Source: Gemmatimonadaceae bacterium (lineage in GTDB: Bacteria; Gemmatimonadota; Gemmatimonadetes; Gemmatimonadales; Gemmatimonadaceae). Taken from it: a stretch of 64,000 bases of DNA. The stretch is taken from assembly GCA_020851035.1 (NCBI GenBank), contig JADZDM010000021.1:496001-560000 (forward strand), given 5' to 3'. Positions 33,457 to 42,881 of the stretch are shown one piece after another. The stretch's first letter is position 1; each line of letters opens with the position of its first letter. A model generated the notes under the pieces. The model searched no databases, was not told the origin of the DNA, and saw nothing but the letters and a program-made list of their open reading frames with translations. Position numbers and translations under genes: made by a program.

Positions 33457-34416
33457 TCAGAACCAGCGGCGACGCACCCCGAGCATCACGAGGTTCTGCG
33501 AGATCGCCTTGTCGGGATCGTTCGATCGGCGCCACTCGGGCTCGTACGACACGTTCAGCTCCGACGCCCCGAGGCGCACCTGCAGTGCCGCGGCCGGCTG
33601 CAGGCGGTGGTCCACGCGCGGCACATCGCGGTCGTCCACCTCCGCGAAGCGGCCGCTGTAGCGCTGCTGTCGGTACTGCATGCCGAACTCGACGCGCACC
33701 GCACGGCCGAGCGGCATGTCGTAGCTCATCGAGTAGCTGGAGCGCCGGTAGTCGAACCGGTCGCCGACCGCGAGATTCCGCTCGATGCGTGCCTCCGTCT
33801 CGAACTCGGCACCATCCATGAAGCGGTGGCGGAACTCGGCGGTGACGTAGCGATTCGTGGCATCCTGCATCGAGTCCAACGGGAAGCGCCGCCAGCGCTG
33901 CGCTGCGCCGAGGCGGAGCCGGCGTGCACTGCCGAGCCGGAACTCGGTGGTCGGCACGAGCTGGAGCTGGTTGGAGACGTCCCGGTCCTCGGACGACCCC
34001 TTCAGCGCGCCTTCGGTCACCAGCTCGAGCGTCCACCACCGCACCACCCGCCGTGACAGTGTGGTGCGCAAGCGCTGGCTCACCCGGTTGAACCGCGTGG
34101 TGGCCGTGTAGCGGTGCACTGCGGCATCGTACTCGAGCTGCAGCAGCGGGCGCACCGCGCCACTCGCCAGCCGCACCGTGCCGCCGCCGATCACTCCCAC
34201 CGACGAGACACCCACCGGGTCGCGGTTCACGTTGTCGTCCAGCCGCGACAGCACGTACGACCCGACCGACAGCGCATGGAACGGCGCCGCGGGCGCGGCG
34301 AGACTGTCCCGCCGCGACGGCGAGACACGCGCCTGCCCATGCACTTTGGCGGCGCCGGCAGCGATGAGCACGAGTGCCACCAGCATCCGCGACGACGACC
34401 TCAGGCCGCAAGCCAT
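33457..34416 (-). CDS. Exported beta-barrel-like protein, last gene of glycan operon
   Basis: A 319-residue protein with a signal peptide (about 1-28, ending AKVHGQ). The body alternates hydrophobic and polar residues in strand-length blocks and ends LGVRRRWF, a terminal aromatic typical of outer-membrane barrels. No family is recognised; it is not a clear TolC or OPX exporter. Start 34416 overlaps the preceding kinase gene by 16 bases; an ATG at 34386 is an alternative. It closes a six-gene overlapping operon, so an outer-membrane role in the same pathway is possible. Confidence 0.7.
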   Translation of the reverse strand: MACGLRSSSRMLVALVLIAAGAAKVHGQARVSPSRRDSLAAPAAPFHALSVGSYVLSRLDDNVNRDPVGVSSVGVIGGGTVRLASGAVRPLLQLEYDAAVHRYTATTRFNRVSQRLRTTLSRRVVRWWTLELVTEGALKGSSEDRDVSNQLQLVPTTEFRLGSARRLRLGAAQRWRRFPLDSMQDATNRYVTAEFRHRFMDGAEFETEARIERNLAVGDRFDYRRSSYSMSYDMPLGRAVRVEFGMQYRQQRYSGRFAEVDDRDVPRVDHRLQPAAALQVRLGASELNVSYEPEWRRSNDPDKAISQNLVMLGVRRRWF

Positions 34417-36722
34417 GCCGGCACCTCCATCAATGCCGCGAGTTCGAGTCGCGGACCGCACTCCGCCAGGCGGTCGCCCAGCATCGACAGGTGGGCGGGC
34501 AGGAACGCCGCGCGGTCCGTGTGACGTGAGGCGATCTCCAGCAGCCGGCCGAGTGCCAGGAAGACATGGCGCACGATCGCATCCTCGGTGATGCTCCCGG
34601 CGGCGCGCACGACCATCTCGGCCGAGAAGGCGACGCAGAACTCGGACACCACCCGTGCCGCGATCCCGCCGCGCCACTGGAGCTCGAGCAGGTGCGCGAC
34701 GAGGTTGCCGCAATCGAGCGCCGGATCGCCGGTCGCGACCAGGTCGAGGTCCACCAGCAGGCAGCGGCCCTCGTGCACCAGCACCTGGTCGTGGTACAGG
34801 TCGCGGTGCAGCACGGCGACATGGTCCCGCGCGGCGAGCGGCGCGGCCACACCGTCGAGCCGCTCCATGATCCAGAGGAGCGGACGGGCGTGCTCCGGCT
34901 GCGCCAGGCGCAGTGACGCAAGGCGGGTGCGCAGGATGCGCAGTTCGTCGTCCAGCGTCCAGGCACGACCGGGATGCACGTCGAGCTCGTGGACACGGCT
35001 CACCGACTGTGCCAGTGCCGCTGCCAGCGTGCCCGGATTTCCGCCCTGCGCCAGCGCCGTCACCAGCGGCACACCGGGCAGGCGCCGCTGCAAGGTCATC
35101 CGCAGGCCGTCCACCACGCCGAGCGGCTCGGCGATCACGTCGCGGGCGCCGGCATCCCACAACATCCGGTGCACGATGGCGGCGCGTGAGTCCACACCCC
35201 GCGCGCGCACCTTGCCGAGCCAGGTGGACGTGGCGCCGCCGTCACACACCTCGAACGACACCATGCAGCGGCGGCCGGCCTTGTGCCGCACCAGCGCGGT
35301 CGACGCAACCTGCACGTCGTCGACGGCTGGACTGGAGTGCCGTTGCGCGAGCACCCGGGTCGCCGTCTCCGGACTGGCGAGCGCGGTCGCGAATGCCAAT
35401 GCCGTGTCGTCGCCGAGCCGGGCCCACGCGCGCAGCTCCACCGGCTTCACCGGCGTGCAGCTACCGGTGCGGCGCGGCCGGATCGCACCGGGAATGCCGT
35501 CGAGCAGCGACTGCGCGCGCGCCACCAGCCGCTCGGTCAACGTCGGCCAGTCGGGGTCACGGTGGCGGAAGGGATGCGGCGTGAGCCGCATCAGCGCCTC
35601 GGCGGTGCGCCAGGTGAACCGCCGCATGTCCACGGCACGGCTGCGGCCGTAGCCGTCCAGCAGCGCCGCGACCAGGGCCGTGGCGCGCTCGCGCGTGCAC
35701 CCCCGGCGCAGCACGTCGCGCTCGAGGTGCGCCGCGAAGATCGCGAGGTCGATGTGGGGGTCGGAGAGTGTGCACTCGTCGAAGTCGAGCAGCGAGATGG
35801 TGCCGTCGTGCACGAGCACCTGCTTGGCGTAGAAGTCCCCGTGGATCGGGGTCACCGGTGCCGGCGACTCGGCGCGCAACTGCGCCAGCCGGCCCACCAG
35901 CAGGCGCAGCGGCTCGCGTACCACCGGCGACCAGCCGCTCACGGCAGCCGCGACGCGGTGCAGCCCGACGTTGGCATCGGCGTCGGTCTCCCCCGCCCGC
36001 ACATCCATCGTCCCGTCGTGCACCGCCGCCAGCGCCGCGCCCGCCGCGCTGACGTGGTCCAGAGGATCGGCACGCAGGTCCAGCAGGCGGCCGCCGATCC
36101 ACGGTGCGACGATCACGCCCCGCTTTGCCTCCCATGCCGTGGCGGGACTCACGGGCAAGTGCGGCAGGCGCGCCAGCGCGCGATGGGCCGTCAGGGCATT
36201 CGCGAACGCCACTCCGTCATGGCACTTGATGACGGCCACCGGCTCGCCGCGCACCTGCGCCATCGCCACCAGCCGCCGCTCCGGCTTGTAGGCGATCACG
36301 CGGAACGTGCACGCCGCCGGCAGGCCCAGTGTGGCCAGGACCTGTTCCCGTCGCGCCGGGTCGAGCAGCCACCGCGGACCGGCGAGTTCGCCGTCGTTCG
36401 GGAATCGGCGGATCGCGATGCGCTCGTCCGCACACGACACAACCCGAGAGCTCTCCCGGTACTTCGCCCACTTCTCGTGCGCCTCGGTGCCGACCGCCTT
36501 CAGCGTCACGAACGCGGCCGCCTCGCCATCGTCGTACTGCAGCGACACCAGGCAACTCGCCCCGGGCTTGTAGCGCGTGTAGGTCATGCGCGGCGCGCCC
36601 GCCGGCGGGTCGGGCAGCATTGCGGCCACCAGCGCGGCCGCCGCCTCGACGTCCAGCACCGTGGCGAGGCCGGGAAGCGCGCGGTCGCGCACGGCGACGA
36701 CGCGGTCAGATGGCGAGAGCAT
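34401..36722 (-). CDS. Double aminoglycoside-phosphotransferase-like kinase
   Basis: A 773-residue protein with two complete APH-type kinase C-lobes. Lobe one has HGDFYAKQ (His294, Asp296, Gln301) and DFD (313-315); lobe two has HRDLYHDQ (639-646) and DLD (658-660). The usual metal-binding Asn of HxDxxxxN is Gln in both. An N-lobe strand motif of the type YKPG-x2-C appears near 50 (RYKPGASCLV), 145 (YKPERRLV) and 480 (RHKAGRRCMV), so three N-lobe-like segments serve two C-lobes. Related kinases phosphorylate sugars or small molecules; the substrate here is unknown. It overlaps both neighbours. Confidence 0.85.
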   Translation of the reverse strand: MLSPSDRVVAVRDRALPGLATVLDVEAAAALVAAMLPDPPAGAPRMTYTRYKPGASCLVSLQYDDGEAAAFVTLKAVGTEAHEKWAKYRESSRVVSCADERIAIRRFPNDGELAGPRWLLDPARREQVLATLGLPAACTFRVIAYKPERRLVAMAQVRGEPVAVIKCHDGVAFANALTAHRALARLPHLPVSPATAWEAKRGVIVAPWIGGRLLDLRADPLDHVSAAGAALAAVHDGTMDVRAGETDADANVGLHRVAAAVSGWSPVVREPLRLLVGRLAQLRAESPAPVTPIHGDFYAKQVLVHDGTISLLDFDECTLSDPHIDLAIFAAHLERDVLRRGCTRERATALVAALLDGYGRSRAVDMRRFTWRTAEALMRLTPHPFRHRDPDWPTLTERLVARAQSLLDGIPGAIRPRRTGSCTPVKPVELRAWARLGDDTALAFATALASPETATRVLAQRHSSPAVDDVQVASTALVRHKAGRRCMVSFEVCDGGATSTWLGKVRARGVDSRAAIVHRMLWDAGARDVIAEPLGVVDGLRMTLQRRLPGVPLVTALAQGGNPGTLAAALAQSVSRVHELDVHPGRAWTLDDELRILRTRLASLRLAQPEHARPLLWIMERLDGVAAPLAARDHVAVLHRDLYHDQVLVHEGRCLLVDLDLVATGDPALDCGNLVAHLLELQWRGGIAARVVSEFCVAFSAEMVVRAAGSITEDAIVRHVFLALGRLLEIASRHTDRAAFLPAHLSMLGDRLAECGPRLELAALMEVPAWLAA

Positions 36723-38541
36723 GTGTCACCGGGAGGGGAACGGGGGAATCGGGCATGCGGGAGGCGTGTTCGCGATACCAGGCCGCGAAGGCGCCGCCCG
36801 ACCGGAGCAGCACGTCGGGGGCACCCTGCTCGACGATCCCGCCATCGCCCACCACCAGCACGCGGTCTGCGCGCGCCGCCATGTGCAGCGCATGCGTGAT
36901 CAGCAGCGTCGTGCGCCCCTTGGTCAGCCGCAGGATCGCCTCGCTCACCAGGCGCTCGTTCTCGTCGTCCAGGCCCACCGTCGGCTCGTCCAGCACCAGC
37001 ATCGGCGTGGCGCGCAGCACCGCACGGGCGATGGCGATCCGCTGCCGCTGCCCGTTGGACAGCGTCACGCCCCGCTCGCCGACGCGCGAGTCCAGCCCGT
37101 CCGGCATCGCACGCACGAACGCATCGGCACTGGCCACCCGCAGCGCCATGTCGAGCAGGGCGTCATCCACGCGGGTGGCACCGAGCGTGAGGTTGTCGCG
37201 CACGGTGCCGGCGAACAGCACCGTGTCCTGCAGCACGATCCCCACCTGCGCGCGCAGCGAGCTCACGGTCACGTCCCGCACGTCGATGCCATCCACCAGC
37301 ACACTCCCCGCCGTCGGTTCATAGAGCCGCAGCAGGAGGTTCGCGATGGTGGACTTGCCGGCACCCGAGGCCCCCACGATCGCCACCAGTTCGCCGGCCT
37401 CGATCCGGAACGACGTGTCGGACAGCACCGTGCGGCCGCCGGGATACGCGAACGAGAGGTTGCGGAACTCGATCGTCCCCCGGAACGGCGGTGCGGCCAC
37501 GGCACCTGGACTGTCACCGATGCCGATCTCGTGGTCCATCACCTCCAGCACGCGCTCCGCCGCCGCCGTGGCCTTGCCGAGGCGCCCGGTGTACTTCGCG
37601 AAGCTCTGCAGTGGCTTGAACGCCGCCTTCAGGTACGACACGAACACCACCAGCTCGCCGGCCGACATCGTGCCACGCATCACCCGCAGCGTCCCCTGCC
37701 AGAGCAACACGCCGGTGGAGATGGCGATCAGCACGTCCACGCTGCGCTCGAGCCCCGCCGACAGCCGCTTGGCCTGCACGCCCTGGCTGGCACTCTTCGT
37801 GTTCTGGCGTGTGAACGCTTTGCCCAGCACCTCCTCCAGCGAGAGGGCCTGCACGGTCTTGATGGCCGAGAACGACTCGGCCACCGTGGCCGCGATCGCC
37901 CCCTCGCGCTGGCGCTGCGCCCGCGAGACCTCGCGGATCGAGCGATGCGTGCGCGCCCAGCGCAGGAGGAAGAAGGGCAGCGGCACCAGCGCCAGCGCCG
38001 TCAGCGACGGCTGCATCCAGAACATCATGCCGAGCATGCCCACCAGCATGCCGGCGTCGGCGGCCAGCGGCAGCGCCGCCGTCAGCGCCACGTCCTGCAG
38101 CATGCCCACGTCGCTGGTGAGCCGCACCGTGAGGTCACCGGTGCGGGCCGCCGTGTGGAACGACAGCGGCAGCAACTGCAGCCGGCGATAGAGCGAGGCG
38201 CGCAGCGAGGCGAGCACGCGGTTGGCGGCGAGTGCCAGCGCCACCGTCTGCACGTATCCGCTCACGGCCCGCAGGGCGACCACCAGCAGCAGCGCCACGG
38301 CGGCCGACAACGCGAGCTGCTCCACCGGCAGGGCCGGCACCCAGCGCGTGGTGTGCGCCGTGGTGCCGGGCAGCAACTGGTCGAAGATCAGCTTGAGCGG
38401 CCACGGCTCCAGCGCGCGCAACGCCACCTCGCCCAGCAGCGCGACGGCGCCGACCAGCAACGTCCATCGTTCCCGCCGGAGCGGTTCCCGCACATGGCGC
38501 GCCAGCCGGAGCATCGCCCAGCGATCGATGCGGCGGCTCAT
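36706..38541 (-). CDS. ABC exporter, fused membrane and ATPase domains
   Basis: A 611-residue half-transporter of the ABCB/MsbA type. The N-terminal 330 residues hold six membrane helices (LRALEPWPLKLIFDQLLPG near the start). The ATPase has Walker A GASGAGKST, a signature LSNGQRQR (Asn in place of the first Gly of LSGGQ) and Walker B MLVLDEPT. Exporters of this class move lipids, peptides, glycolipids or drugs, usually as homodimers. The start at 38541 overlaps the stop of the upstream glycosyltransferase (ATGA). Given its operon, a glycosylated product is the likely cargo, by inference. Confidence 0.92.
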   Translation of the reverse strand: MSRRIDRWAMLRLARHVREPLRRERWTLLVGAVALLGEVALRALEPWPLKLIFDQLLPGTTAHTTRWVPALPVEQLALSAAVALLLVVALRAVSGYVQTVALALAANRVLASLRASLYRRLQLLPLSFHTAARTGDLTVRLTSDVGMLQDVALTAALPLAADAGMLVGMLGMMFWMQPSLTALALVPLPFFLLRWARTHRSIREVSRAQRQREGAIAATVAESFSAIKTVQALSLEEVLGKAFTRQNTKSASQGVQAKRLSAGLERSVDVLIAISTGVLLWQGTLRVMRGTMSAGELVVFVSYLKAAFKPLQSFAKYTGRLGKATAAAERVLEVMDHEIGIGDSPGAVAAPPFRGTIEFRNLSFAYPGGRTVLSDTSFRIEAGELVAIVGASGAGKSTIANLLLRLYEPTAGSVLVDGIDVRDVTVSSLRAQVGIVLQDTVLFAGTVRDNLTLGATRVDDALLDMALRVASADAFVRAMPDGLDSRVGERGVTLSNGQRQRIAIARAVLRATPMLVLDEPTVGLDDENERLVSEAILRLTKGRTTLLITHALHMAARADRVLVVGDGGIVEQGAPDVLLRSGGAFAAWYREHASRMPDSPVPLPVTHALAI

Positions 38542-39704
38542 GCGCTCACCCGCGTGGCCTGCTGCGCACGGCAGGCCCGGCCCAGCATGCGCGCCACCAC
38601 GGCGTCCCACGTGCGCGTCGCCATCGCCTCGCACCGGCCTGCCTCGCCCAGCGCGCGACGCCGTGCGGGGTCCGCATGCAGCGCGAGGCACGCGTCCACG
38701 CAGGCCCCGACGTCGCCCGGCGGCACCAGCACCCCGGTGCGCCCCTGGTCGATCAGCGACGGGATCTGCCCGATGTCGCTGGCCACCACCGCGATGCCGG
38801 CGGCCATGTACTCCACCACCTTGAGCGGCGAGAAATAGAACGGGGCATCCGCCGGATACGGCGCCAGCGCCACGTCCATGCGCGCCAGCCACGGCCCGAC
38901 CCACTCCGGCGGTACGGCCCCGGCGAACTCCACCGCGCCGGCGTCGTGCGCCGCACCGAGTGTCGCCTGCAGCGCGCCGCGCTCCGGGCCATCACCCACC
39001 ACCAGCAGCCGTGCCGACGGGAGCTGCGCCTGCACCCCGGCGAACACCGCCGCCAGCGTCTCGATGCCGTGCCACGGCTTGAGCGTGCCGAGAAAGCCGA
39101 TCGTGAACGGCTCGTCGGCCTGCCGCTCGATCCCGGCGAACCGCACCGGGTCGAAACCGTTCGCCTCCACCACCGCATCCGTGCGACGGCGCGGGAAGCC
39201 GTTCACGTACGCCGCCACCTCGTGCGACACCGCCACGATGCTGGACGCCGCCGCGAACACCTCGGACGCCACCCGTTCCGCCCCCTCGCGATCGGCGAGC
39301 GACCGGTGCGTGGCCTGCTCCTCGATCAGCGGCGCATTCACCTCCAGGATGCCCGGCACGCCATGTGCCCGGGCATACTGCATCCCGGCCGCACTCCAGA
39401 GGGAATAGCGCTCGTACACGACGTCGAAGTGCCCGCGCGCATTGAGGGCGTCCACGAGCGACTCGTTCACGGCCGCGATCCACCGGCTGCTGCTGCCGGC
39501 GTCCGCGGCGGCAGGCACCGTCACCTGGTGCACCGCCACCTGCGCCGCCCACTGCGGTGCATCGGCGCCCACCCGGGCGCAGAAGAGCTGTACCTCGTGG
39601 CCTGCCCGGAGCATCGCCGCGATCACCCCCTGCACATGCACCGACGCACCCTTGCGCCCGAACACGGGAATGCCCGCGTCCATGCAGACGTACGCGATGC
39701 GCAT
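38538..39704 (-). CDS. GT4-family glycosyltransferase
   Basis: A 388-residue cytoplasmic GT-B enzyme. The N-terminal MRIAYVCMDAGIPVFGRKGASVHV is the acceptor-side Rossmann fold of GT4. The C-terminal domain has IGFLGTLKPWHGIETL, LLVVGDGPERGAL and the donor-site YPADAPFYFSPLKVVEYMA with the E of the GT4 E-x7-E pattern. The sugar donor cannot be read from sequence. It shares one base with the upstream glycosyltransferase stop and four with the ABC exporter start. Confidence 0.9.
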   Translation of the reverse strand: MRIAYVCMDAGIPVFGRKGASVHVQGVIAAMLRAGHEVQLFCARVGADAPQWAAQVAVHQVTVPAAADAGSSSRWIAAVNESLVDALNARGHFDVVYERYSLWSAAGMQYARAHGVPGILEVNAPLIEEQATHRSLADREGAERVASEVFAAASSIVAVSHEVAAYVNGFPRRRTDAVVEANGFDPVRFAGIERQADEPFTIGFLGTLKPWHGIETLAAVFAGVQAQLPSARLLVVGDGPERGALQATLGAAHDAGAVEFAGAVPPEWVGPWLARMDVALAPYPADAPFYFSPLKVVEYMAAGIAVVASDIGQIPSLIDQGRTGVLVPPGDVGACVDACLALHADPARRRALGEAGRCEAMATRTWDAVVARMLGRACRAQQATRVSA

Positions 39705-40933
39705 CAGGAGGCCCTCGCGACAGGATGGGCCACCCGCCCGCCGAACAGCGCGCGCAGCTGGCGGGTGTTGCGTCGCACGTCGAACTCGCGTTCGATCAGC
39801 GCGCGGGCGTGGCGCGCGAGGCGCAGCTGGAGCGCCGGCGACTGCAGCAGGGCCTGCAGCGCATCGGCCAGCGCGGCCGGATCACGCTCGGGCACCAGCA
39901 GCCCGGTGTCGTCGTGCCGCACCACCTCGGGAATCCCGACGATGTCGGTGGACACCACCGGCGTGCCGAGCGCCATCGACTCCAGGAGCACCGTGGGCAG
40001 CCCGTCGCGATCCCCATCCCCCGCCACCACGCTGGGGGCCGCGAACACGGCCGCGTTGCGCACCTCGTCGATCACACGGGGCTGTGGCAGCGGGCCGGGC
40101 AGCAGCATGCAGGCGTCGAGGCCGAGGGTGGTGACGAGGTGACGGATCGCCGGCTCCTCCGCGCCACCGCCGATGATCGCACACTCGAACGGCACGCCAC
40201 GCGCACGCAGCAGCGCGCAGGCCCGCACCAGGTCGTCCAGCCCCTTCTTCGCCACCATGCGGCCCACCGTCACGATCCGCGGCGCGCGCTGCACGGGGGC
40301 GCGGTACGCGAAGCGCTCGAGGTCGAGCCCGTTGTAGATGCGCGTCAGGCGACCCCGATCGATGCCCACCGTCTGCGCGAGGTACTCGACGTTGAAGTCA
40401 CTCACCGTCACCACCTGCTGCGCCGCCCCCAGCACCTCCTGCAGCCGCGGCAGCGAGACGGTCTCGTGGTAGATGTCCTTGGCGTGCGCAGTGACCGTGA
40501 ACGGCACCCGGGCCCACGCCGACGCCAGCATCGCGACCTCGGCGGCGATGGTGGCGAAGTGCGCGTGCACGTGGGTGATGCCGCGGCGCACGAGCTCCCG
40601 CGCCAGGGTGGCGCCCTGGTGCACCGTGCGCGCGTCGGAGCCGCGGGCCCGGTCCATCGTACGCCAGATGGCCGGCAGCTCGGCGGCTGCCCCCTCGATG
40701 GCGCCCCACAGGTCCACGCCGCGCAGTCCGTCCGCCGTGAGGTAGGTCACGGGGGCCCGCACCCGCGAGATCGCGTCCTGGAAGTGGGTGTCGTTCGGTG
40801 CGTAGAGCGAGAAGATCGACACCTCCGTTCCCGCCGCCTCGTGGGCGAGGATCTCGTTCACGATGAAGGTCTCGGAGAAGCGCGGGTACCGCTTCACGAC
40901 GTACGCGATGCGCGCCGGCCTCTCAGCTCGCAT
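39704..40933 (-). CDS. GT4-family glycosyltransferase
   Basis: A 409-residue GT-B enzyme. It begins RIAYVVKRYPRFSETFIVNE, common in GT4 enzymes of exopolysaccharide clusters, and has HVHAHFATIAAEVAMLAS. The C-terminal domain contains VTVGRMVAKKGLDDLVRA, AIIGGGAEEPAIRHL and the donor motif DGLPTVLLESMALGTPVVST. The ATG at 40933 is chosen; the frame is open to 40993. It overlaps the COG4671 gene by 11 bases and the next glycosyltransferase by one. Confidence 0.9.
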   Translation of the reverse strand: MRAERPARIAYVVKRYPRFSETFIVNEILAHEAAGTEVSIFSLYAPNDTHFQDAISRVRAPVTYLTADGLRGVDLWGAIEGAAAELPAIWRTMDRARGSDARTVHQGATLARELVRRGITHVHAHFATIAAEVAMLASAWARVPFTVTAHAKDIYHETVSLPRLQEVLGAAQQVVTVSDFNVEYLAQTVGIDRGRLTRIYNGLDLERFAYRAPVQRAPRIVTVGRMVAKKGLDDLVRACALLRARGVPFECAIIGGGAEEPAIRHLVTTLGLDACMLLPGPLPQPRVIDEVRNAAVFAAPSVVAGDGDRDGLPTVLLESMALGTPVVSTDIVGIPEVVRHDDTGLLVPERDPAALADALQALLQSPALQLRLARHARALIEREFDVRRNTRQLRALFGGRVAHPVARAS

Positions 40934-42137
40934 GGGCCACGGCCTCCGGACCGCGACGGGCGATGGTGTGCCGCGGTGCGGTGTCCAGCGCATCGCGGAG
41001 CAGGGCGTGCAGCCCCTCGGGCGTGTGCATCCGCACGCCGCGTGACGCCGCCCGCGACACCGGCTGCGCGAGCCAGGCCTCCAGTGCGCCGGCCGACACC
41101 GCGTCGGGGTGCATCATGTCCACCAGCCCGCGGGCCGCGAGCCGCTCGGCGCGGATGAACTGTTCGGTCCGCGGCACCACCCGCGGCACCACCAGTGCGC
41201 GCGTGCGCGTCGAGAGCACGTCACACACGGAGTTGTAGCCCCCCATCGTGATCACCGAGTGCGCCGCGCGGATGGCGGCGGCCGGGTTGCCGATGAACTC
41301 CACCACCTGCAGCCGCGGGTTGGCGCTCGCCGCCTGCAGCAGCCCCTCGCGCCGTGCGGGTGACATGAGCGGCCCCGTCACCAGCAGGCCGCACAGCGGC
41401 GCCGGGAACGACGTGCGCGCGAAGACCTCCGCCAGCGCCAGCCCATCCTGCCCGCCACCCAGCATGCAGAGCACCGTATCCGCATCCACCCGCTCGGCCG
41501 CCGTGACGGGGGCGTTGGACGCCACACGCGCGCGCTGGTCGAGGTAGCCGGTGTACCGGATCCGCGCGGCAATGTCGTCAGGGAACGAGTACTCCTCCGA
41601 CAGGTCGGCGACACTCTGGTCACCGTAGACCCAGATCGTGTCGAAGTTGCGCTGCACGGCGGTGTAGTTGTCGGCGCGCGTCCACTCCTTCCGCACCTGC
41701 TGCGCGTCGTCGAGGATGTCACGCAGGCCGAGCACGCAGCGGGTGCGGCCGCGGCGGCGGAGGTATGCGAGCGCGGGATCGAGCTCACGGACGGCACCGC
41801 GTGGCACGTTGTCCACCACGAACAGGTCGGGCTCGTAGGCGCGGAGGGCGCCGAGGATGGTCGCGGCGCGGAGGGCGATCACGTCCTCGAGCGGGACCTC
41901 CAGCGACCGGGCGTGGTAGGTGGCCGACGAGTCCTTGTAGATCGCCGGCAGGCTGATCACGTCGATCCCGCGCGCGACGGCGAAGCGGGTGACCTCACGC
42001 GATCCCGAGAGCAGCAGCACATTGGGCCGGAGCGGGCTCGCGGCGAGCTCTTCAGCCAGCAGGAGGTTCCGCCGCATGTGGCCGAGGCCCATCGTATCGT
42101 GCGAGTAGAGCGCTATGCGCAGGTGGCGCTGTGTCAT
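40923..42137 (-). CDS. Predicted glycosyltransferase, COG4671 type
   Basis: A 404-residue GT-B protein, first in the operon. The N-terminus RIALYSHDTMGLGHMRRNLLLAEEL is characteristic of COG4671, a MurG/GT28-related family. The C-terminal half has VLCMLGGGQDG, LLVTGPLM and ITMGGYNSVCDVLS, as in UDP-sugar-binding GT28 domains. Donor and acceptor are unknown. ATG 42137 is chosen over the frame's far start at 42221. The 220 bases upstream hold a small hairpin (42225-42249) and presumably the operon promoter. Confidence 0.87.
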   Translation of the reverse strand: MTQRHLRIALYSHDTMGLGHMRRNLLLAEELAASPLRPNVLLLSGSREVTRFAVARGIDVISLPAIYKDSSATYHARSLEVPLEDVIALRAATILGALRAYEPDLFVVDNVPRGAVRELDPALAYLRRRGRTRCVLGLRDILDDAQQVRKEWTRADNYTAVQRNFDTIWVYGDQSVADLSEEYSFPDDIAARIRYTGYLDQRARVASNAPVTAAERVDADTVLCMLGGGQDGLALAEVFARTSFPAPLCGLLVTGPLMSPARREGLLQAASANPRLQVVEFIGNPAAAIRAAHSVITMGGYNSVCDVLSTRTRALVVPRVVPRTEQFIRAERLAARGLVDMMHPDAVSAGALEAWLAQPVSRAASRGVRMHTPEGLHALLRDALDTAPRHTIARRGPEAVAHAS

Positions 42138-42224
42138 GGGGCCGGCCGGTTGGGGGATGCGATCGTCTGCATTCCACCAAGGCAAGGGCATGGCCGATCG
42201 CCACGGCCCCCGTCGACACACTCA

Positions 42225-42249
42225 CAAGTCGTTACTCATGAACGACTTG
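42225..42249. terminator. 9-bp hairpin upstream of the glycosyltransferase operon
   Basis: CAAGTCGTT (42225-42233) pairs with AACGACTTG (42241-42249) around ACTCATG. It lies 109 bases past the stop of the minus-strand lipoprotein gene and 88 before the operon start. It could end the lipoprotein transcript or act in the operon leader. No T-run. Confidence 0.35.
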
Positions 42250-42357
42250 GAGCACCTGAACACCCGTCGCGGCGACTATTCCCGCTGCAATGTCACGTTA
42301 CAACTCCGGTACGCCCCGTTACGGACGGGCGGGAGCGTTCGGGGTGGCGCACCTGGG

Positions 42358-42786
42358 TCAGTTCACACGGACGGTCAGCGTCGATGGCTGCGCAGTGGCG
42401 CCGCTGCCCGTGCCGGTGATCGTGACGCCGTAGGTGCCGGGCGCCACCGCCGCCCCCACCACCACGGTCACCGATGTCGACACGTTGCCGGCCGCGACCG
42501 GCGACGAGCCGAACGTCACTGTCATGGCGCTCGGCTGTCCCGACGCGGCAAGCGTCACGGGTCCTGAGAAGGCGCCACCGCGGGTGACACCCAGCCCGAC
42601 ACTCCCGCTGCTGCCCGCCGCCAGGGTCACGCTGGCCGGCGTGAGCCGCACCTCGATCGTGCCCTGCGGCACCGGGTCGACGGGTGCGTCCCCGCCATCG
42701 GAGTTGCACGCCGTGAGCAGTGCCGCGGCCACCATGGCGCGCGCCGCGCGGCGGGTCAGCACGATCTGCAGGTTGCTCGGGAACAT
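42358..42786 (-). CDS. Ig-like domain lipoprotein
   Basis: A 142-residue protein. The signal peptide ends in the lipobox ALLTAC (Cys about residue 27), followed by an Asp/Gly/Pro linker. The rest is one Ser/Thr/Val/Gly-rich beta-sandwich (IEVRLTPASVTLAAGSSG, ending TLTVRVN), as in bacterial Ig-like domains. No function is evident. The ATG at 42786 fits the signal; the frame extends to 42951 over the VOC gene. Confidence 0.75.
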   Translation of the reverse strand: MFPSNLQIVLTRRAARAMVAAALLTACNSDGGDAPVDPVPQGTIEVRLTPASVTLAAGSSGSVGLGVTRGGAFSGPVTLAASGQPSAMTVTFGSSPVAAGNVSTSVTVVVGAAVAPGTYGVTITGTGSGATAQPSTLTVRVN

Positions 42787-42881
42787 GTCGGCCGGGGTGA
42801 GGAGGCGGTGCGTGAAGAGGCGGTGCGCGCGAATCCCATGCTTCGCTGTGCGACGGGAGGGACAGGCGCCGCGCGTGCGGC

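Noticed and set aside
42138-42357. Riboswitch ahead of the glycosyltransferase operon
   Set aside because: Only a 9-base stem is present; no conserved riboswitch core could be recognised.
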